A stretch of DNA of 64,000 nucleotides from contig NZ_JANKZL010000007.1 of NCBI RefSeq assembly GCF_027568395.1, positions 124,001 to 188,000 on the forward strand. The letters are read 5' to 3'. This document shows, piece after piece, positions 31,081-39,112 of this stretch (position 1 is its first letter; each line of letters starts with the position of its first letter). The position numbers and the translations under genes are program-made. The stretch is from Aminobacter sp. HY435. GTDB taxonomy: Bacteria; Pseudomonadota; Alphaproteobacteria; Rhizobiales; Rhizobiaceae. The notes beneath the pieces are model-generated. The model saw only the letters and a list, made by a program, of their open reading frames with translations, made no database searches and had not been told where the DNA came from.

Positions 31081-31103
31081 CCGCTTTGGTCTAGACCAAG
31101 CGG
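31081..31103. repeat. 23-bp near-perfect palindrome upstream of the DUF4170 gene
   Basis: CCGCTTTGGTCT (31081-31092) is followed by AGACCAAGCGG (31093-31103), its reverse complement except for one extra T. The centre contains CTAG. It lies 25 nt after the phosphatase stop and 30 nt before the next start, so it could be a terminator-like hairpin, an operator or a copy of an interspersed repeat. Confidence 0.6.
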
Positions 31104-31132
31104 ACCCCTGATATGATGAATTAAGGAAGCAG

Positions 31133-31384
31133 ATGGCCGAAGAAGACGGTAAGAAGCAGCTTTTGCATCTGGTGTTCGGTGGCGAGCTGAAAACGCTGGG
31201 CGGCACGGAGTTCCGCGATCTCGACGCGCTCGACATCGTGGGCATCTATCCCGACTACAAGTCGGCCGAATTGGCCTGGAAGTCGAAGGCTCAGGCCAGC
31301 GTCGACAACGCCCACATGCGCTACTTCGTCGTGCATCTCCATCGGCTGCTCGAGCCGGACGCGAAGGCGCCCGGTCAGAATTGA
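31133..31384 (+). CDS. DUF4170 domain protein
   Basis: This 83-residue soluble protein matches the DUF4170 family: LLHLVFGGELKTLGGTEFRDLD then VGIYPDYKSAELAWKSKAQASVDNAHMRYFVVHLHRLL. The family is small, alphaproteobacterial and nearly always directly upstream of a DUF374 acyltransferase and waaA, as here. Function is unknown, but context suggests lipid A or outer-membrane assembly. AAGGAAGC precedes the ATG, and the stop overlaps the next start by one base. Confidence 0.88.
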   Translation: MAEEDGKKQLLHLVFGGELKTLGGTEFRDLDALDIVGIYPDYKSAELAWKSKAQASVDNAHMRYFVVHLHRLLEPDAKAPGQN

Positions 31385-32184
31385 TGGAGCAGTCTCGCAT
31401 AGCGTCGTCGGCCGTCAGGCCCGCGACGAAGAAGAAGCGTGCCAAGGCCAAGGCCGCGCCGACCAAGAACGTCTGGCGCCGCATTCGCGAGCCGCTCGCG
31501 AAGTCGCGTTTCGCCAAGGCAGCGCTTGCCAGCCTGTTTGCCGGCGCGATGCGCTTCGTTCGCGTGACCAATCCGCTGGTGAAGGGTTCGTTCGAGCTTT
31601 CGGGCGGCACCTATGCTGATAGCGAGCCGTTGATCGTCGGGCTTTGGCACGGCCAGCATCTGCTCGCTCCGGCGCTCTATCCGAGCGGTCGCGAGCTCGT
31701 CGCCATGGTGTCGCGAAGCGCCGATGCGGAGCTTAATGCGCTGGTCATCAAGAAGTTCGGCATCGACGCCGTTCGCGGGTCCGGCGGTCGTTCGACCAAG
31801 AGCAAGCTTGAAAAGGGCGGGGCAACGGCTCTCATCGCCCTGAAAAAGGCGCTCGATGCGGGCAAGAACGTTTGCATGATCGCTGACATTCCCCACGGAA
31901 CGCCGCGCGACGCCGGCATGGGCATCATTCTGCTCGCGCGCCTTTCGGGGCGGCCGATCGCCCCGGCGGCCGTCGCCACCAGCCGGCGCAAGGTGGTCGA
32001 GAAAAGCTGGGACAAGACAACGATCAATCTGCCCTTTGGTCGCAGCGCGATCTATGTCGCGCCGTTGATCGAGGTTTCCGCCGACGCCGACGACGCCGAA
32101 ATGGAGCGCAAGCGCCTGGAACTGACCGCTGCCATCGACTACGCCACCGAGCAGGCGTACCGCCTGGTGGATGGCGAAAAATGA
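31384..32184 (+). CDS. DUF374 lysophospholipid acyltransferase-like protein
   Basis: This 266-residue protein has a basic, Lys/Ala-rich N-terminus and the DUF374 acyltransferase-like core: LIVGLWHGQHLLAPAL, then VAMVSRSADAELNALVIKKFGIDAVRGSGGR and NVCMIADIPHGTPRDAGMGIILLARLSG. DUF374 proteins resemble lipid A late acyltransferases, and the neighbours waaA and lpxK support a job in lipid A acylation. The start ATG at 31384 sits in a TGATG overlap with DUF4170; its own stop overlaps waaA (ATGA). Confidence 0.88.
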   Translation: MEQSRIASSAVRPATKKKRAKAKAAPTKNVWRRIREPLAKSRFAKAALASLFAGAMRFVRVTNPLVKGSFELSGGTYADSEPLIVGLWHGQHLLAPALYPSGRELVAMVSRSADAELNALVIKKFGIDAVRGSGGRSTKSKLEKGGATALIALKKALDAGKNVCMIADIPHGTPRDAGMGIILLARLSGRPIAPAAVATSRRKVVEKSWDKTTINLPFGRSAIYVAPLIEVSADADDAEMERKRLELTAAIDYATEQAYRLVDGEK

Positions 32185-33497
32185 GCGAACGCTGGGCTCG
32201 CACGCTGCTTCGCGCCTACCGGTTTGCCGGAGCGACAGCCTATCCGTTCGTCGGCGGCTATGTTTCCTGGCGGGCCTCTAAAGGCAAGGAAGACAAGAAC
32301 CGGCGGCGCGAGCGCTACGGTATCGCCAGCCGCGACCGGCCGGATGGTCCGTTGATCTGGTTTCATGCGGCCAGCGTCGGTGAAACCATCGCGGTTGTAC
32401 CGCTGATCGAAAGCATCCTGGGCTATGGCATCAACGTCGTGCTGACCACCGGAACGGTGACGTCGACGCAGGTGGCGGAGGAGCGTCTGGGAGATCGCAT
32501 CATCCATCAATATGTGCCGCTCGACCTCAAGCCGGCGGTCAGCCGTTTCCTCGACCATTGGCATCCCGACCTCGCCATCATCGCCGAATCCGAAATCTGG
32601 CCGATGACCATTCTTGAGCTCGGCGCGCGCCGGGTTCCGCAGATATTGGTCAACGGCCGCCTGTCGGATCGCTCGTTCAAGTCGTGGAAGAAGCGCGCCT
32701 ACATCGCCGAGGCTCTGTTTGAGAACATGGCCCATGTGGTCGCCCAGTCCGAGGTCGACGGCGAACGGTTTCGCGCGCTGGGCGCCCGACCGGTGACCGT
32801 GTCGGGCAATCTGAAGGTCGATACGGCGCCTCCGCCTGTCGATGAACAAGCGCTTGAAATGGTCAAACGCCAGATCGGACGTCGCCCGACATGGGCGGCC
32901 ATCTCCACGCATCAAGGCGAAGAGGTCGTGGCGGCCGAAGTGCACGCCATGTTGCGCAATCGTCATCGCGGCCTGCTGACCACAATCGTGCCGCGTCATC
33001 CTGGTCGCGGCAAGGATCTGGCGGCGGAGTTGACGGGCATGGGCCTCAACGTCGCGCGCCGCAGCACCGGCGATCGCATCATGCCGGACACGGATATTCT
33101 GCTCGGCGACACGATCGGCGAAATGGGGCTTTATCTGCGCCTGACCGAAATCGCTTTCGTTGGCCGTTCAATGACCTCCGAAGGCGGGCAAAACCCGCTT
33201 GAGCCCGCGATGCTCGACACTGCCATCCTCGCCGGGCGCAATGTCCAGAATTTCCGCGACACCTATCAACGTCTGATCGATCGCGGCGGTGCCAAGATCG
33301 TGCGCGATCGCGACATGCTTGCCGGCGCGGTGAACTTCCTGCTCGGCAACGAGATCGCCCGCCACGACATGATAGCTGCCAGTGCCTCGACCGTGGAAGA
33401 GATGCGCGGCGCGCTCGCCCGCACGCTCAAGGCGCTTGAGCCCTTCATCCACCCCCTGATCGTGCAATCGCGCCTCAAGGGCGCGGGCGGGAGGTAA
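32181..33497 (+). CDS. waaA: 3-deoxy-D-manno-octulosonic acid (Kdo) transferase
   Basis: WaaA (KdtA) adds Kdo from CMP-Kdo to the lipid A precursor at the inner membrane. The 438-residue sequence has the N-terminal membrane anchor, RRRERYGI, WFHAASVGETIAVVPLI, the ESEIWP motif and the C-terminal nucleotide-binding SEGGQNPLEPAML. It overlaps the upstream acyltransferase gene by 4 nt and precedes lpxK by 1 nt, forming a tight lipid A operon. Whether it adds one or two Kdo residues cannot be seen. Confidence 0.95.
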   Translation: MSERWARTLLRAYRFAGATAYPFVGGYVSWRASKGKEDKNRRRERYGIASRDRPDGPLIWFHAASVGETIAVVPLIESILGYGINVVLTTGTVTSTQVAEERLGDRIIHQYVPLDLKPAVSRFLDHWHPDLAIIAESEIWPMTILELGARRVPQILVNGRLSDRSFKSWKKRAYIAEALFENMAHVVAQSEVDGERFRALGARPVTVSGNLKVDTAPPPVDEQALEMVKRQIGRRPTWAAISTHQGEEVVAAEVHAMLRNRHRGLLTTIVPRHPGRGKDLAAELTGMGLNVARRSTGDRIMPDTDILLGDTIGEMGLYLRLTEIAFVGRSMTSEGGQNPLEPAMLDTAILAGRNVQNFRDTYQRLIDRGGAKIVRDRDMLAGAVNFLLGNEIARHDMIAASASTVEEMRGALARTLKALEPFIHPLIVQSRLKGAGGR

Positions 33498-33498
33498 A

Positions 33499-34527
33499 TT
33501 GGCCAGCGAAGCGCCTCCTTTCTGGTGGGAAAAGCCGGACTGGCGCGCATTCGCGCTGTACCCGGCGTCGGCGCTTTATGGCCTTGTCGCCGGACGGCGC
33601 ATGAAGACCGCCAGACGCGAAAAGGTGGCCGCGCCGGTGCTGTGCGTCGGCAACTTCACCGTTGGCGGAACCGGCAAGACGCCCGTCGCCATCGCGCTGG
33701 CGAAACAGGCAAAACGTATGCATCTGGTGCCCGGCATCCTGTCGCGCGGGCATGGCGGCAGCTTTTCCGAGCCGCATATGGTCGACACGCATCATGACAG
33801 CGCCAAGCATGTCGGCGACGAGCCGTTGCTTCTGGCCGAGCATGCGCTGGTCGCCGTGTCGGCCAACCGCGCGGCGGGCGCGCGCCTGCTGATCGAGCGC
33901 GGCTGCAATTTCCTGATCATGGATGATGGCTTTCAGAGCGCGCGCGTCCATATCGACTATGCGTTGGTGGTGATCGACGCCCGTTTTGGACTGGGCAACG
34001 GCCACGTCATCCCCGGTGGTCCGATGCGCGCCAAGCTGGCCGACCAACTGCGCTACGCCGACGCCGTTCTCAAGATGGGCGAGGGCGACAGGGCGGACAT
34101 GGTTGTGCGTCAGGCGGCCCGCGCCGGCAAGCCGATCTTTTCAGCGATTGCCAAGCCGCGTGGCGCGAAGAAGGCGTTCGCCGGCCGCCGCTTCCTTGCA
34201 TTCGCGGGCATTGGGCATCCGGAAAAATTCTTCGACACGCTGACCAAGGCTGGCGCAACGGTGGTATTGGCGCACTCCTTCGCCGACCATCATTTCTACC
34301 TGCCCGATGAACTGGACGACTTGGTCGCTGCGGCGAAGGCGGGCGAACTCGAGTTGGTGACGACGTCGAAGGATGCCGCCCGCTTGCGCCATGGCGCGGC
34401 GTCTGCCGAATTCCTCGAGCGCCTCAACGTTCTGGAAATCGATGCGGTCTTCGACATCGAGCATACCGCCGAGCGCATCATCGACGAGACGCTGGAAGCC
34501 TGGCGCCGCCGCAAGATCGCGGGCTGA
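33499..34527 (+). CDS. lpxK: Tetraacyldisaccharide 4'-kinase
   Basis: LpxK phosphorylates the 4' position of the lipid A disaccharide. The 342-residue protein has an N-terminal amphipathic/membrane segment, the P-loop VGGTGKTP (near residues 55-62), and MDDGFQSARVHIDYALVVIDARFGLGNGHVIPGGPMR, which holds the catalytic aspartates. A TTG start at 33499 is supported by GGGAGGT just upstream and by conservation from the first residues (PPFWWEKPDWRAF). Last gene of the DUF4170-DUF374-waaA-lpxK run. Confidence 0.95.
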   Translation: MASEAPPFWWEKPDWRAFALYPASALYGLVAGRRMKTARREKVAAPVLCVGNFTVGGTGKTPVAIALAKQAKRMHLVPGILSRGHGGSFSEPHMVDTHHDSAKHVGDEPLLLAEHALVAVSANRAAGARLLIERGCNFLIMDDGFQSARVHIDYALVVIDARFGLGNGHVIPGGPMRAKLADQLRYADAVLKMGEGDRADMVVRQAARAGKPIFSAIAKPRGAKKAFAGRRFLAFAGIGHPEKFFDTLTKAGATVVLAHSFADHHFYLPDELDDLVAAAKAGELELVTTSKDAARLRHGAASAEFLERLNVLEIDAVFDIEHTAERIIDETLEAWRRRKIAG

Positions 34528-34561
34528 GGGCCGAACCCAGTCGGCGTAGGCGGGCGCCCGG

Positions 34562-34795
34562 TTAGCGGCGCTTGCGCAGGTCCGGGTTCATGTCGATTTC
34601 GCGCGCCAGCGAAACAGTTGCGTCGCGATAGGGCTCCTGGCGGGCCACGCTCCAGTATTTGAGCTCGTCGAGCGGAATGGAATCGCCCGTCACCGCGCAG
34701 CGCACGAAGGAGCCGGGGCTCGTCACCTGGAAGTCGCCATCGAGATAGCGGATGCGGGCTTCACGCGAGCCGGGACCTTCGAAGCGGTTCATCAT
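34562..34795 (-). CDS. DUF2093 domain protein
   Basis: The 77-residue basic protein carries the DUF2093 pattern ARIRYLDGDFQVTSPGSFVRCAVTG then IPLDELKYWSVARQEPYRDATVSL. This small family is confined to alphaproteobacteria and its function is unknown. It lies on the same strand as mutL, 169 bp downstream of the mutL stop, and is convergent with lpxK. Confidence 0.85.
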   Translation of the reverse strand: MMNRFEGPGSREARIRYLDGDFQVTSPGSFVRCAVTGDSIPLDELKYWSVARQEPYRDATVSLAREIDMNPDLRKRR

Positions 34796-34964
34796 CGATC
34801 AGTGCTCTACTTCGTCGTGCATGGCCCGGGCCTCGGGATCACGCACAGGATAAACATTTGAGCGCCCTTTGCCCATCCTGCGGATGCGTGGCGTCGGCAA
34901 GGCTTTTACGGCCACAAAACACCGGTCAGGTCAAGCACGCATGCGCTGGAGACGCCGGCAGCAT

Positions 34965-36881
34965 CTACCGCCGGCCGAACAGCTTTTCGATGTCGGCGAG
35001 CTTGAGTTCGATATAGGTCGGGCGCCCGTGGTTGCAGGTGCCTGATCCGGGCGTCGCCTCCATCTGGCGCAGCAGCGCGTTCATCTCCTCCGGCCGCAGC
35101 CTGCGCCCCGAGCGGACCGAGCCGTGGCAGGCCATGGTGGCGGCGATGGCGTGGAGCCGCTCCTTCAGCGTATCCGCCGTGTCGCTGTCGGCGATCTCGT
35201 CGGCAAGATCGCGCACCAGTTGCGTGACGTCGGTTTCACCCAGCATGGCAGGCGTTTCGCGCACGGCGACAGCACCAGGGCCGAAACGTTCGACGCCAAG
35301 GCCGAAGCGGGCCAGCGTTTCCGAATGCAAGGCCAGCCGCTCGGCGTCTTCTTCGGGCATGTCGACGATCTCGGGAAGCAGCAGCATCTGCGCGGGGATC
35401 GGGCGCGAATCCAGCGCGTTCTTCAGCGCCTCGTAGACCAGCCGCTCATGTGCTGCGTGCTGGTCGACGATGACGAGCGAATCCCTTGTCTGCGCGACGA
35501 TGTAGTTTTCATGCACCTGTGCCCGTGCGGCGCCCAGCTCGGTTTGCAGCAGCGCTTCGACCACCTCGGCCTGGCCGGCGCGGGCATCGGCGCTGTGGAG
35601 CGGCCCGGCATCGAAGCTCGCCTGCTCCGCCTCGGCGAAGCCCGTGTCGAGCGGCCGGAACGGCGAGTGCGCGGCATCGTAGTTGGCGGAAGGCGTTCCT
35701 CGGAAACCGGATCCGAAGCCTGCCGAAGGCGCGGCGCGAAAGTCGGCTCCGAAGCCCGCTGAGGGAGTGGCGCGGAATTCCGGATTGTAGCTGCGGTGGT
35801 TGGCTGACGGACCGGGATGCGCGTAGGCAGGCCCGCCGGAACGGAAAGCGCTCATCATCGCCTGGGTGCCCGTCGTCGCCGGTCGGATGCCGGCGTTGGC
35901 CAGCGCCTGGCGAATGGCGCCGACGATCAGGCCGCGCACCAGCCCCGGGTCACGGAAGCGCACGTCGGCTTTCGCCGGATGAACGTTGACGTCGACAGTG
36001 GCCGGGTCGAGCGTCAGGAACAGCACCGTCACCGCATGGCGGTCGCGCGGCAGGACGTCGGCATAGGCGCCACGGATCGCCGAGGCGATCAGCTTGTCGC
36101 GCACCGGCCGGCCGTTGACATAGGCGTATTGCTGCAACGCATTGGCGCGCGTGTAGGAGGGGATCGAGACGTGGCCTTCGAGCCGTACGCTCTCACGCGC
36201 CGCATCGATGGCGATCGAGTTGTCGGGGAAATCACTGCCCATCACCTGGGCGATGCGGCCGAGCCTGCCGTCGATATCGTCGCCGGTGGCCGAAAGCTCC
36301 AGCGTCGAGCGGTCGGTGCCCGACAGCGTGAAGCGCACGGAGGGAAAGGCAATCGCGATGCGCTTGACCGTGTCGGCGATGGCCGTTGCCTCGGCGCGCT
36401 CGGTCTTCATGAATTTGAGCCGGGCAGGGGTGGCGAAGAACAGGTCGCGCACCTCGACGGTGGTGCCGCGGTTGCTCGGTGCCGGACGCACGGAGGCGAC
36501 GCGGCCACCTTCGACCGAGATCTCTGCACCGCTGTCGGCGGTCTTGGTGCGCGATCGGATGGTCAGCCTCGACACCGAGCCGATCGACGGCAAGGCCTCG
36601 CCGCGGAAACCGAGCGAGCGGATGTCGAGGATGTCTTCGCCGAGCTTTGACGTGCAGTGCCGCGAGATTGCGAGCGAAAGCTCGTCCTCGGGCATGCCGG
36701 AGCCGTCGTCGACGACGCGGATCAGGCCGAGCCCGCCGCCTGATGTCGCCACCTCGATGCGCGCCGCACCTGCGTCGAGCGCGTTCTCGACCAGTTCCTT
36801 GACCACGCTGGCTGGCCGTTCCACGACCTCGCCGGCGGCGATCTGGTTGATCATTGTCTCGGAAAGCTGGCGAATGGGCAT
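34965..36881 (-). CDS. mutL: DNA mismatch repair protein MutL (endonuclease type)
   Basis: MutL couples MutS mismatch recognition to strand excision. The 638-residue protein has the GHKL ATPase start [20 protein letters not shown] with [11 protein letters not shown] and DDGSGM, then [10 protein letters not shown]. The C-terminal domain carries the endonuclease motif [12 protein letters not shown] (from Asp473), with CHGSV near 585 and CNHGRP near 615, as expected where MutH is absent. The linker holds three imperfect 12-residue repeats around [10 protein letters not shown]. The ATG at 36881 lies 1 nt after the stop of an inserted foreign gene. The first 61 bp of mutL are duplicated 1.15 kb upstream, so the gene appears intact but displaced from its original promoter. 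Confidence 0.96.
   Translation of the reverse strand: MPIRQLSETMINQIAAGEVVERPASVVKELVENALDAGAARIEVATSGGGLGLIRVVDDGSGMPEDELSLAISRHCTSKLGEDILDIRSLGFRGEALPSIGSVSRLTIRSRTKTADSGAEISVEGGRVASVRPAPSNRGTTVEVRDLFFATPARLKFMKTERAEATAIADTVKRIAIAFPSVRFTLSGTDRSTLELSATGDDIDGRLGRIAQVMGSDFPDNSIAIDAARESVRLEGHVSIPSYTRANALQQYAYVNGRPVRDKLIASAIRGAYADVLPRDRHAVTVLFLTLDPATVDVNVHPAKADVRFRDPGLVRGLIVGAIRQALANAGIRPATTGTQAMMSAFRSGGPAYAHPGPSANHRSYNPEFRATPSAGFGADFRAAPSAGFGSGFRGTPSANYDAAHSPFRPLDTGFAEAEQASFDAGPLHSADARAGQAEVVEALLQTELGAARAQVHENYIVAQTRDSLVIVDQHAAHERLVYEALKNALDSRPIPAQMLLLPEIVDMPEEDAERLALHSETLARFGLGVERFGPGAVAVRETPAMLGETDVTQLVRDLADEIADSDTADTLKERLHAIAATMACHGSVRSGRRLRPEEMNALLRQMEATPGSGTCNHGRPTYIELKLADIEKLFGRR
36821..36881 (-). 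repeat. Copy A of the 61-bp mutL 5' direct repeat (intact gene)
   Basis: This copy runs exactly from the A of the mutL start codon to the first base of codon 21. It is 58/61 identical to 37975-38035 in the same orientation. All three differences are at third positions: CCC/CCA, GAG/GAA and ACA/ACG for Pro2, Glu8 and Thr9. Homology ends at the ATG on one side and abruptly on the other, marking the boundaries of an insertion. Confidence 0.95.
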
Positions 36882-36882
36882 T

Positions 36883-37965
36883 TCAATCAACTTTTCTAGC
36901 TTTGGTCGACCGACCTTTCGCTAAGGTCGATAGCAGAACGATATAGATGGCTTCAGCATCTGCAAAATCTCGCCCGTCGGTTTCAGCCCAGGGTTTGTCT
37001 CTCGCTCTTCTCGCAGGGTGTATGTAGTTCCGCATGTGCCGAAGCATATGGCTCAAGGCGGCTGTATCGTACCTTGCAATCGCCGTTTCGATTGGAGGGA
37101 GCCATCCGCACGACAGACAGACCTCAATTAAGGTTTCGAATGACCAAGTCTTAGGGTCGTTGGGTGATTTTGGTCTTCGCGCTAATTCCTTAGATGCTTT
37201 AGCCGATTTTACTGGCGAACGAAGGCACCGAAGTAAAAGCAAGCCTTCTATGCCTGCCCCGAGGCCGGCAATGGCCACGGTATATGCGCCTACATTGGCA
37301 GCCTTGCGAGCTTCCCTCTCGTACTGATCTACCAGATCTCTGAGAGCTAGTTCGTATTCGCCATCATGGAAGACGGATCGGCGTCCGCGCTCCCGCAGTT
37401 TGTCGAAACGCTCTCGATCATCTCGATACATTCGCGATAGGTCGTCGAGACCAAATTCGCGAAGAGCACTCTCAAATTTCTGGTCAAGAACATCTTCGTA
37501 CTGCTGATTTAGAATTATGTGCTCCGGCGGGCCTTCATTCCTTCCCCAGTACTCGTTGGGGCCTAATCCCCCGGTGCGTTCGATCGCGTCGATGGCTGCG
37601 ACGAGCGGTGCGAGATCATCATCATACTCTCTGCCAAGCCAGCGTTTGGAGTGTATGTCTTCTACCGGAAAGGATGCCATTACTACATATTGGTGCAGAG
37701 ATATGCGTCTAGAATCATAAAGAGCTTGGGCTAGTGCGATCTGCCGGACAGTATCCTTGTTTGTCTTTGGCCGTTTTGGCGTATGCCGCCGATCCAACAT
37801 TTTCTTGATATTGTTTAGGGTGTCTTCACTCTGCACGCGCTCATCAAGTCGCCCTAGTGCCTCAAGCAGATTATGTTTGCGACCGCCTCGCCTAGATGGT
37901 GAGAGCGGCTTGAGCAGGGCACGTCTCACACGACTATCTGCAGGAGCTAGGTTCTTGTTAGCCAC
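36883..37965 (-). CDS. Unrecognised 360-residue protein with HEPN-like C-terminal region, foreign insert in mutL
   Basis: I cannot assign a family with certainty. Residues 211-246 read like the helix pair of HEPN-type proteins ([19 protein letters not shown] then [10 protein letters not shown]). Residues 276-317 have [16 protein letters not shown], then [10 protein letters not shown] with an RNxxHP motif (Arg309/Arg312, His316), as in many RN..HP HEPN-like domains. The N-terminal 60 residues are basic. GC is about 45-50% against about 65-70% in flanking lines, so it is horizontally acquired. The GTG start overlaps the stop of the residual mutL fragment by 8 nt, and its TGA ends 1 nt before the intact mutL ATG. 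HEPN proteins are often RNases in defence or toxin systems, but that function is only an inference here. Confidence 0.7.
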   Translation of the reverse strand: MANKNLAPADSRVRRALLKPLSPSRRGGRKHNLLEALGRLDERVQSEDTLNNIKKMLDRRHTPKRPKTNKDTVRQIALAQALYDSRRISLHQYVVMASFPVEDIHSKRWLGREYDDDLAPLVAAIDAIERTGGLGPNEYWGRNEGPPEHIILNQQYEDVLDQKFESALREFGLDDLSRMYRDDRERFDKLRERGRRSVFHDGEYELALRDLVDQYEREARKAANVGAYTVAIAGLGAGIEGLLLLRCLRSPVKSAKASKELARRPKSPNDPKTWSFETLIEVCLSCGWLPPIETAIARYDTAALSHMLRHMRNYIHPARRARDKPWAETDGRDFADAEAIYIVLLSTLAKGRSTKARKVD

Positions 37966-38035
37966 CGTGTAGCCCCACGACCTCGCCGGCGGCGATCTGG
38001 TTGATCATCGTTTCGGAAAGCTGGCGAATTGGCAT
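37958..38035 (-). pseudogene. Residual mutL 5' fragment now acting as a 25-codon leader ORF
   Basis: ATG at 38035 begins an exact MutL N-terminus for 20 codons ([20 protein letters not shown]), then diverges into five unrelated codons and stops at TAA 37960-37958. Its upstream side continues into sequence that should be the native mutL promoter region, with TATAGT at 38047-38042, only 6 nt before the ATG. Its stop overlaps the GTG start of the inserted gene, so it can feed ribosomes into that gene. Confidence 0.85.
37975..38035 (-). repeat. Copy B of the 61-bp mutL 5' direct repeat (residual copy)
   Basis: This is the second member of the direct repeat, in the same orientation as 36821-36881 and 1,154 bp away. 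The two copies bracket a segment of 1,093 bp holding a single low-GC gene. No integrase, transposase or inverted terminal repeat is visible at either edge. Confidence 0.95.
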
Positions 38036-38118
38036 CGCCAGACTATAGCGGGATTCGGTCGCGCCGGGACAGCTTTGGCGAGGTGATATCGGTGGGAATC
38101 GTAGTCTGCGGGGACGCT

Positions 38119-39021
38119 CTATGCCTGCGCCGCAAGCCAGTCGCGCACCTTTTCAGCGCTTTCGCTCAGGACGCGGTTCCTCGGCCAGGCGACGTGGAAG
38201 CCTTTGCCGGTCATCATCACGTGATCGGAAAGCCTGACCAGTAGCCCCGCCGCGATCAGGCGGTCGGTGAGGTGACGCCAGCCGAGCGCGATGCCCTGGC
38301 CCTCCATGACCGCCTGGATGACGAGCACATAGTCGTTGATGACCAGTCCGCGCTTGGCGACAGCGCCGTTCACGCCGGCTGACTGGAACCACTCGTTCCA
38401 GTTAGTCGCTGGGCGATAAGGCTCTTCGAGGTGGATCAAGTGATGCAGCGTCATCTCGGCCGGTGTCGTGGGCGTGCCGGCGCGCGCCAGATAGGTTGGG
38501 CCGGCGACCGGATAGACCTCCTCGTCCGCGATCTGCAGTAACTCGTAGTCGGGCCAGTCGGTGGCGTCGCCGCCGCGGATGCCCAGTGGGATACCCTCGG
38601 CGATGAGGTCGAGGTCGCGGTCGGCGGTCTGGATGCGCAGGTCGATGCCGGGCAGGTCGTCGCGGAACTTCTGCAGCCGCGGCATCATCCAGAACGAGGC
38701 AAAGGCGGTGGAGGCCGACAGCGTCACATGCATGCCGCCGGCGCGGGCGCGAAGCTCCTCCGCCGACTTGCGGATATGCGACAGGCCGAGCGTGACGTCG
38801 GCATAGAAGCGTTCGCCGGCCTCGGTCAGCAGAACCTGCCGGTGGCGGCGCTGGAACAGCTTGGCGCCGAACTGGTCCTCCAGGCCACGGATCGCATAGG
38901 AGACCGCGGCCTGGGTCATGCCGAGCTCGCGGCCGGCGGCGGTGAAGCTCGCCAGCCGCCCGGCGGCTTCGAAGACGATCAGGCTGCCGGCTGAGGGCAG
39001 GAGGTGTCGCAGGCTTTGCAT
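38119..39021 (-). CDS. LysR family transcriptional regulator (GcvA-like)
   Basis: This 300-residue regulator has the LysR helix-turn-helix near the N-terminus (FEAAGRLASFTAAGRELGMTQAAVSYAIRGLE) with LFQRRHRQVLLTEAG, then a substrate-binding domain. Its best resemblance is to the GcvA subgroup (LPSAGSLIVFEAAGRLASFTAA). It is divergent from the mttB-like gene 92 bp away and probably controls it. A perfect inverted repeat overlaps its own start codon, suggesting autoregulation. Confidence 0.88.
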   Translation of the reverse strand: MQSLRHLLPSAGSLIVFEAAGRLASFTAAGRELGMTQAAVSYAIRGLEDQFGAKLFQRRHRQVLLTEAGERFYADVTLGLSHIRKSAEELRARAGGMHVTLSASTAFASFWMMPRLQKFRDDLPGIDLRIQTADRDLDLIAEGIPLGIRGGDATDWPDYELLQIADEEVYPVAGPTYLARAGTPTTPAEMTLHHLIHLEEPYRPATNWNEWFQSAGVNGAVAKRGLVINDYVLVIQAVMEGQGIALGWRHLTDRLIAAGLLVRLSDHVMMTGKGFHVAWPRNRVLSESAEKVRDWLAAQA

Positions 39022-39039
39022 AAATGCAGCTTATGCAAA
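39015..39039. promoter_or_regulatory. Perfect inverted repeat, likely operator of the divergent LysR/mttB pair
   Basis: TTTGCATAA (39015-39023) and TTATGCAAA (39031-39039) are exact reverse complements separated by 7 nt. The left arm covers the start codon of the LysR gene. LysR proteins bind such dyads between divergent genes. Confidence 0.6.
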
Positions 39040-39112
39040 TGATGAGGATTTTCAAGCGTCACAGCGCGCGATCCAAAGGCTAGCTTCATGCTGGAACGCC
39101 TTGGAGCCATGC

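Noticed and set aside
36882..37974. Insertion sequence carrying a transposase
   Set aside because: The single ORF lacks DDE, HUH or tyrosine/serine recombinase signatures, and the edges show a long direct repeat of mutL instead of terminal inverted repeats with a short target duplication.
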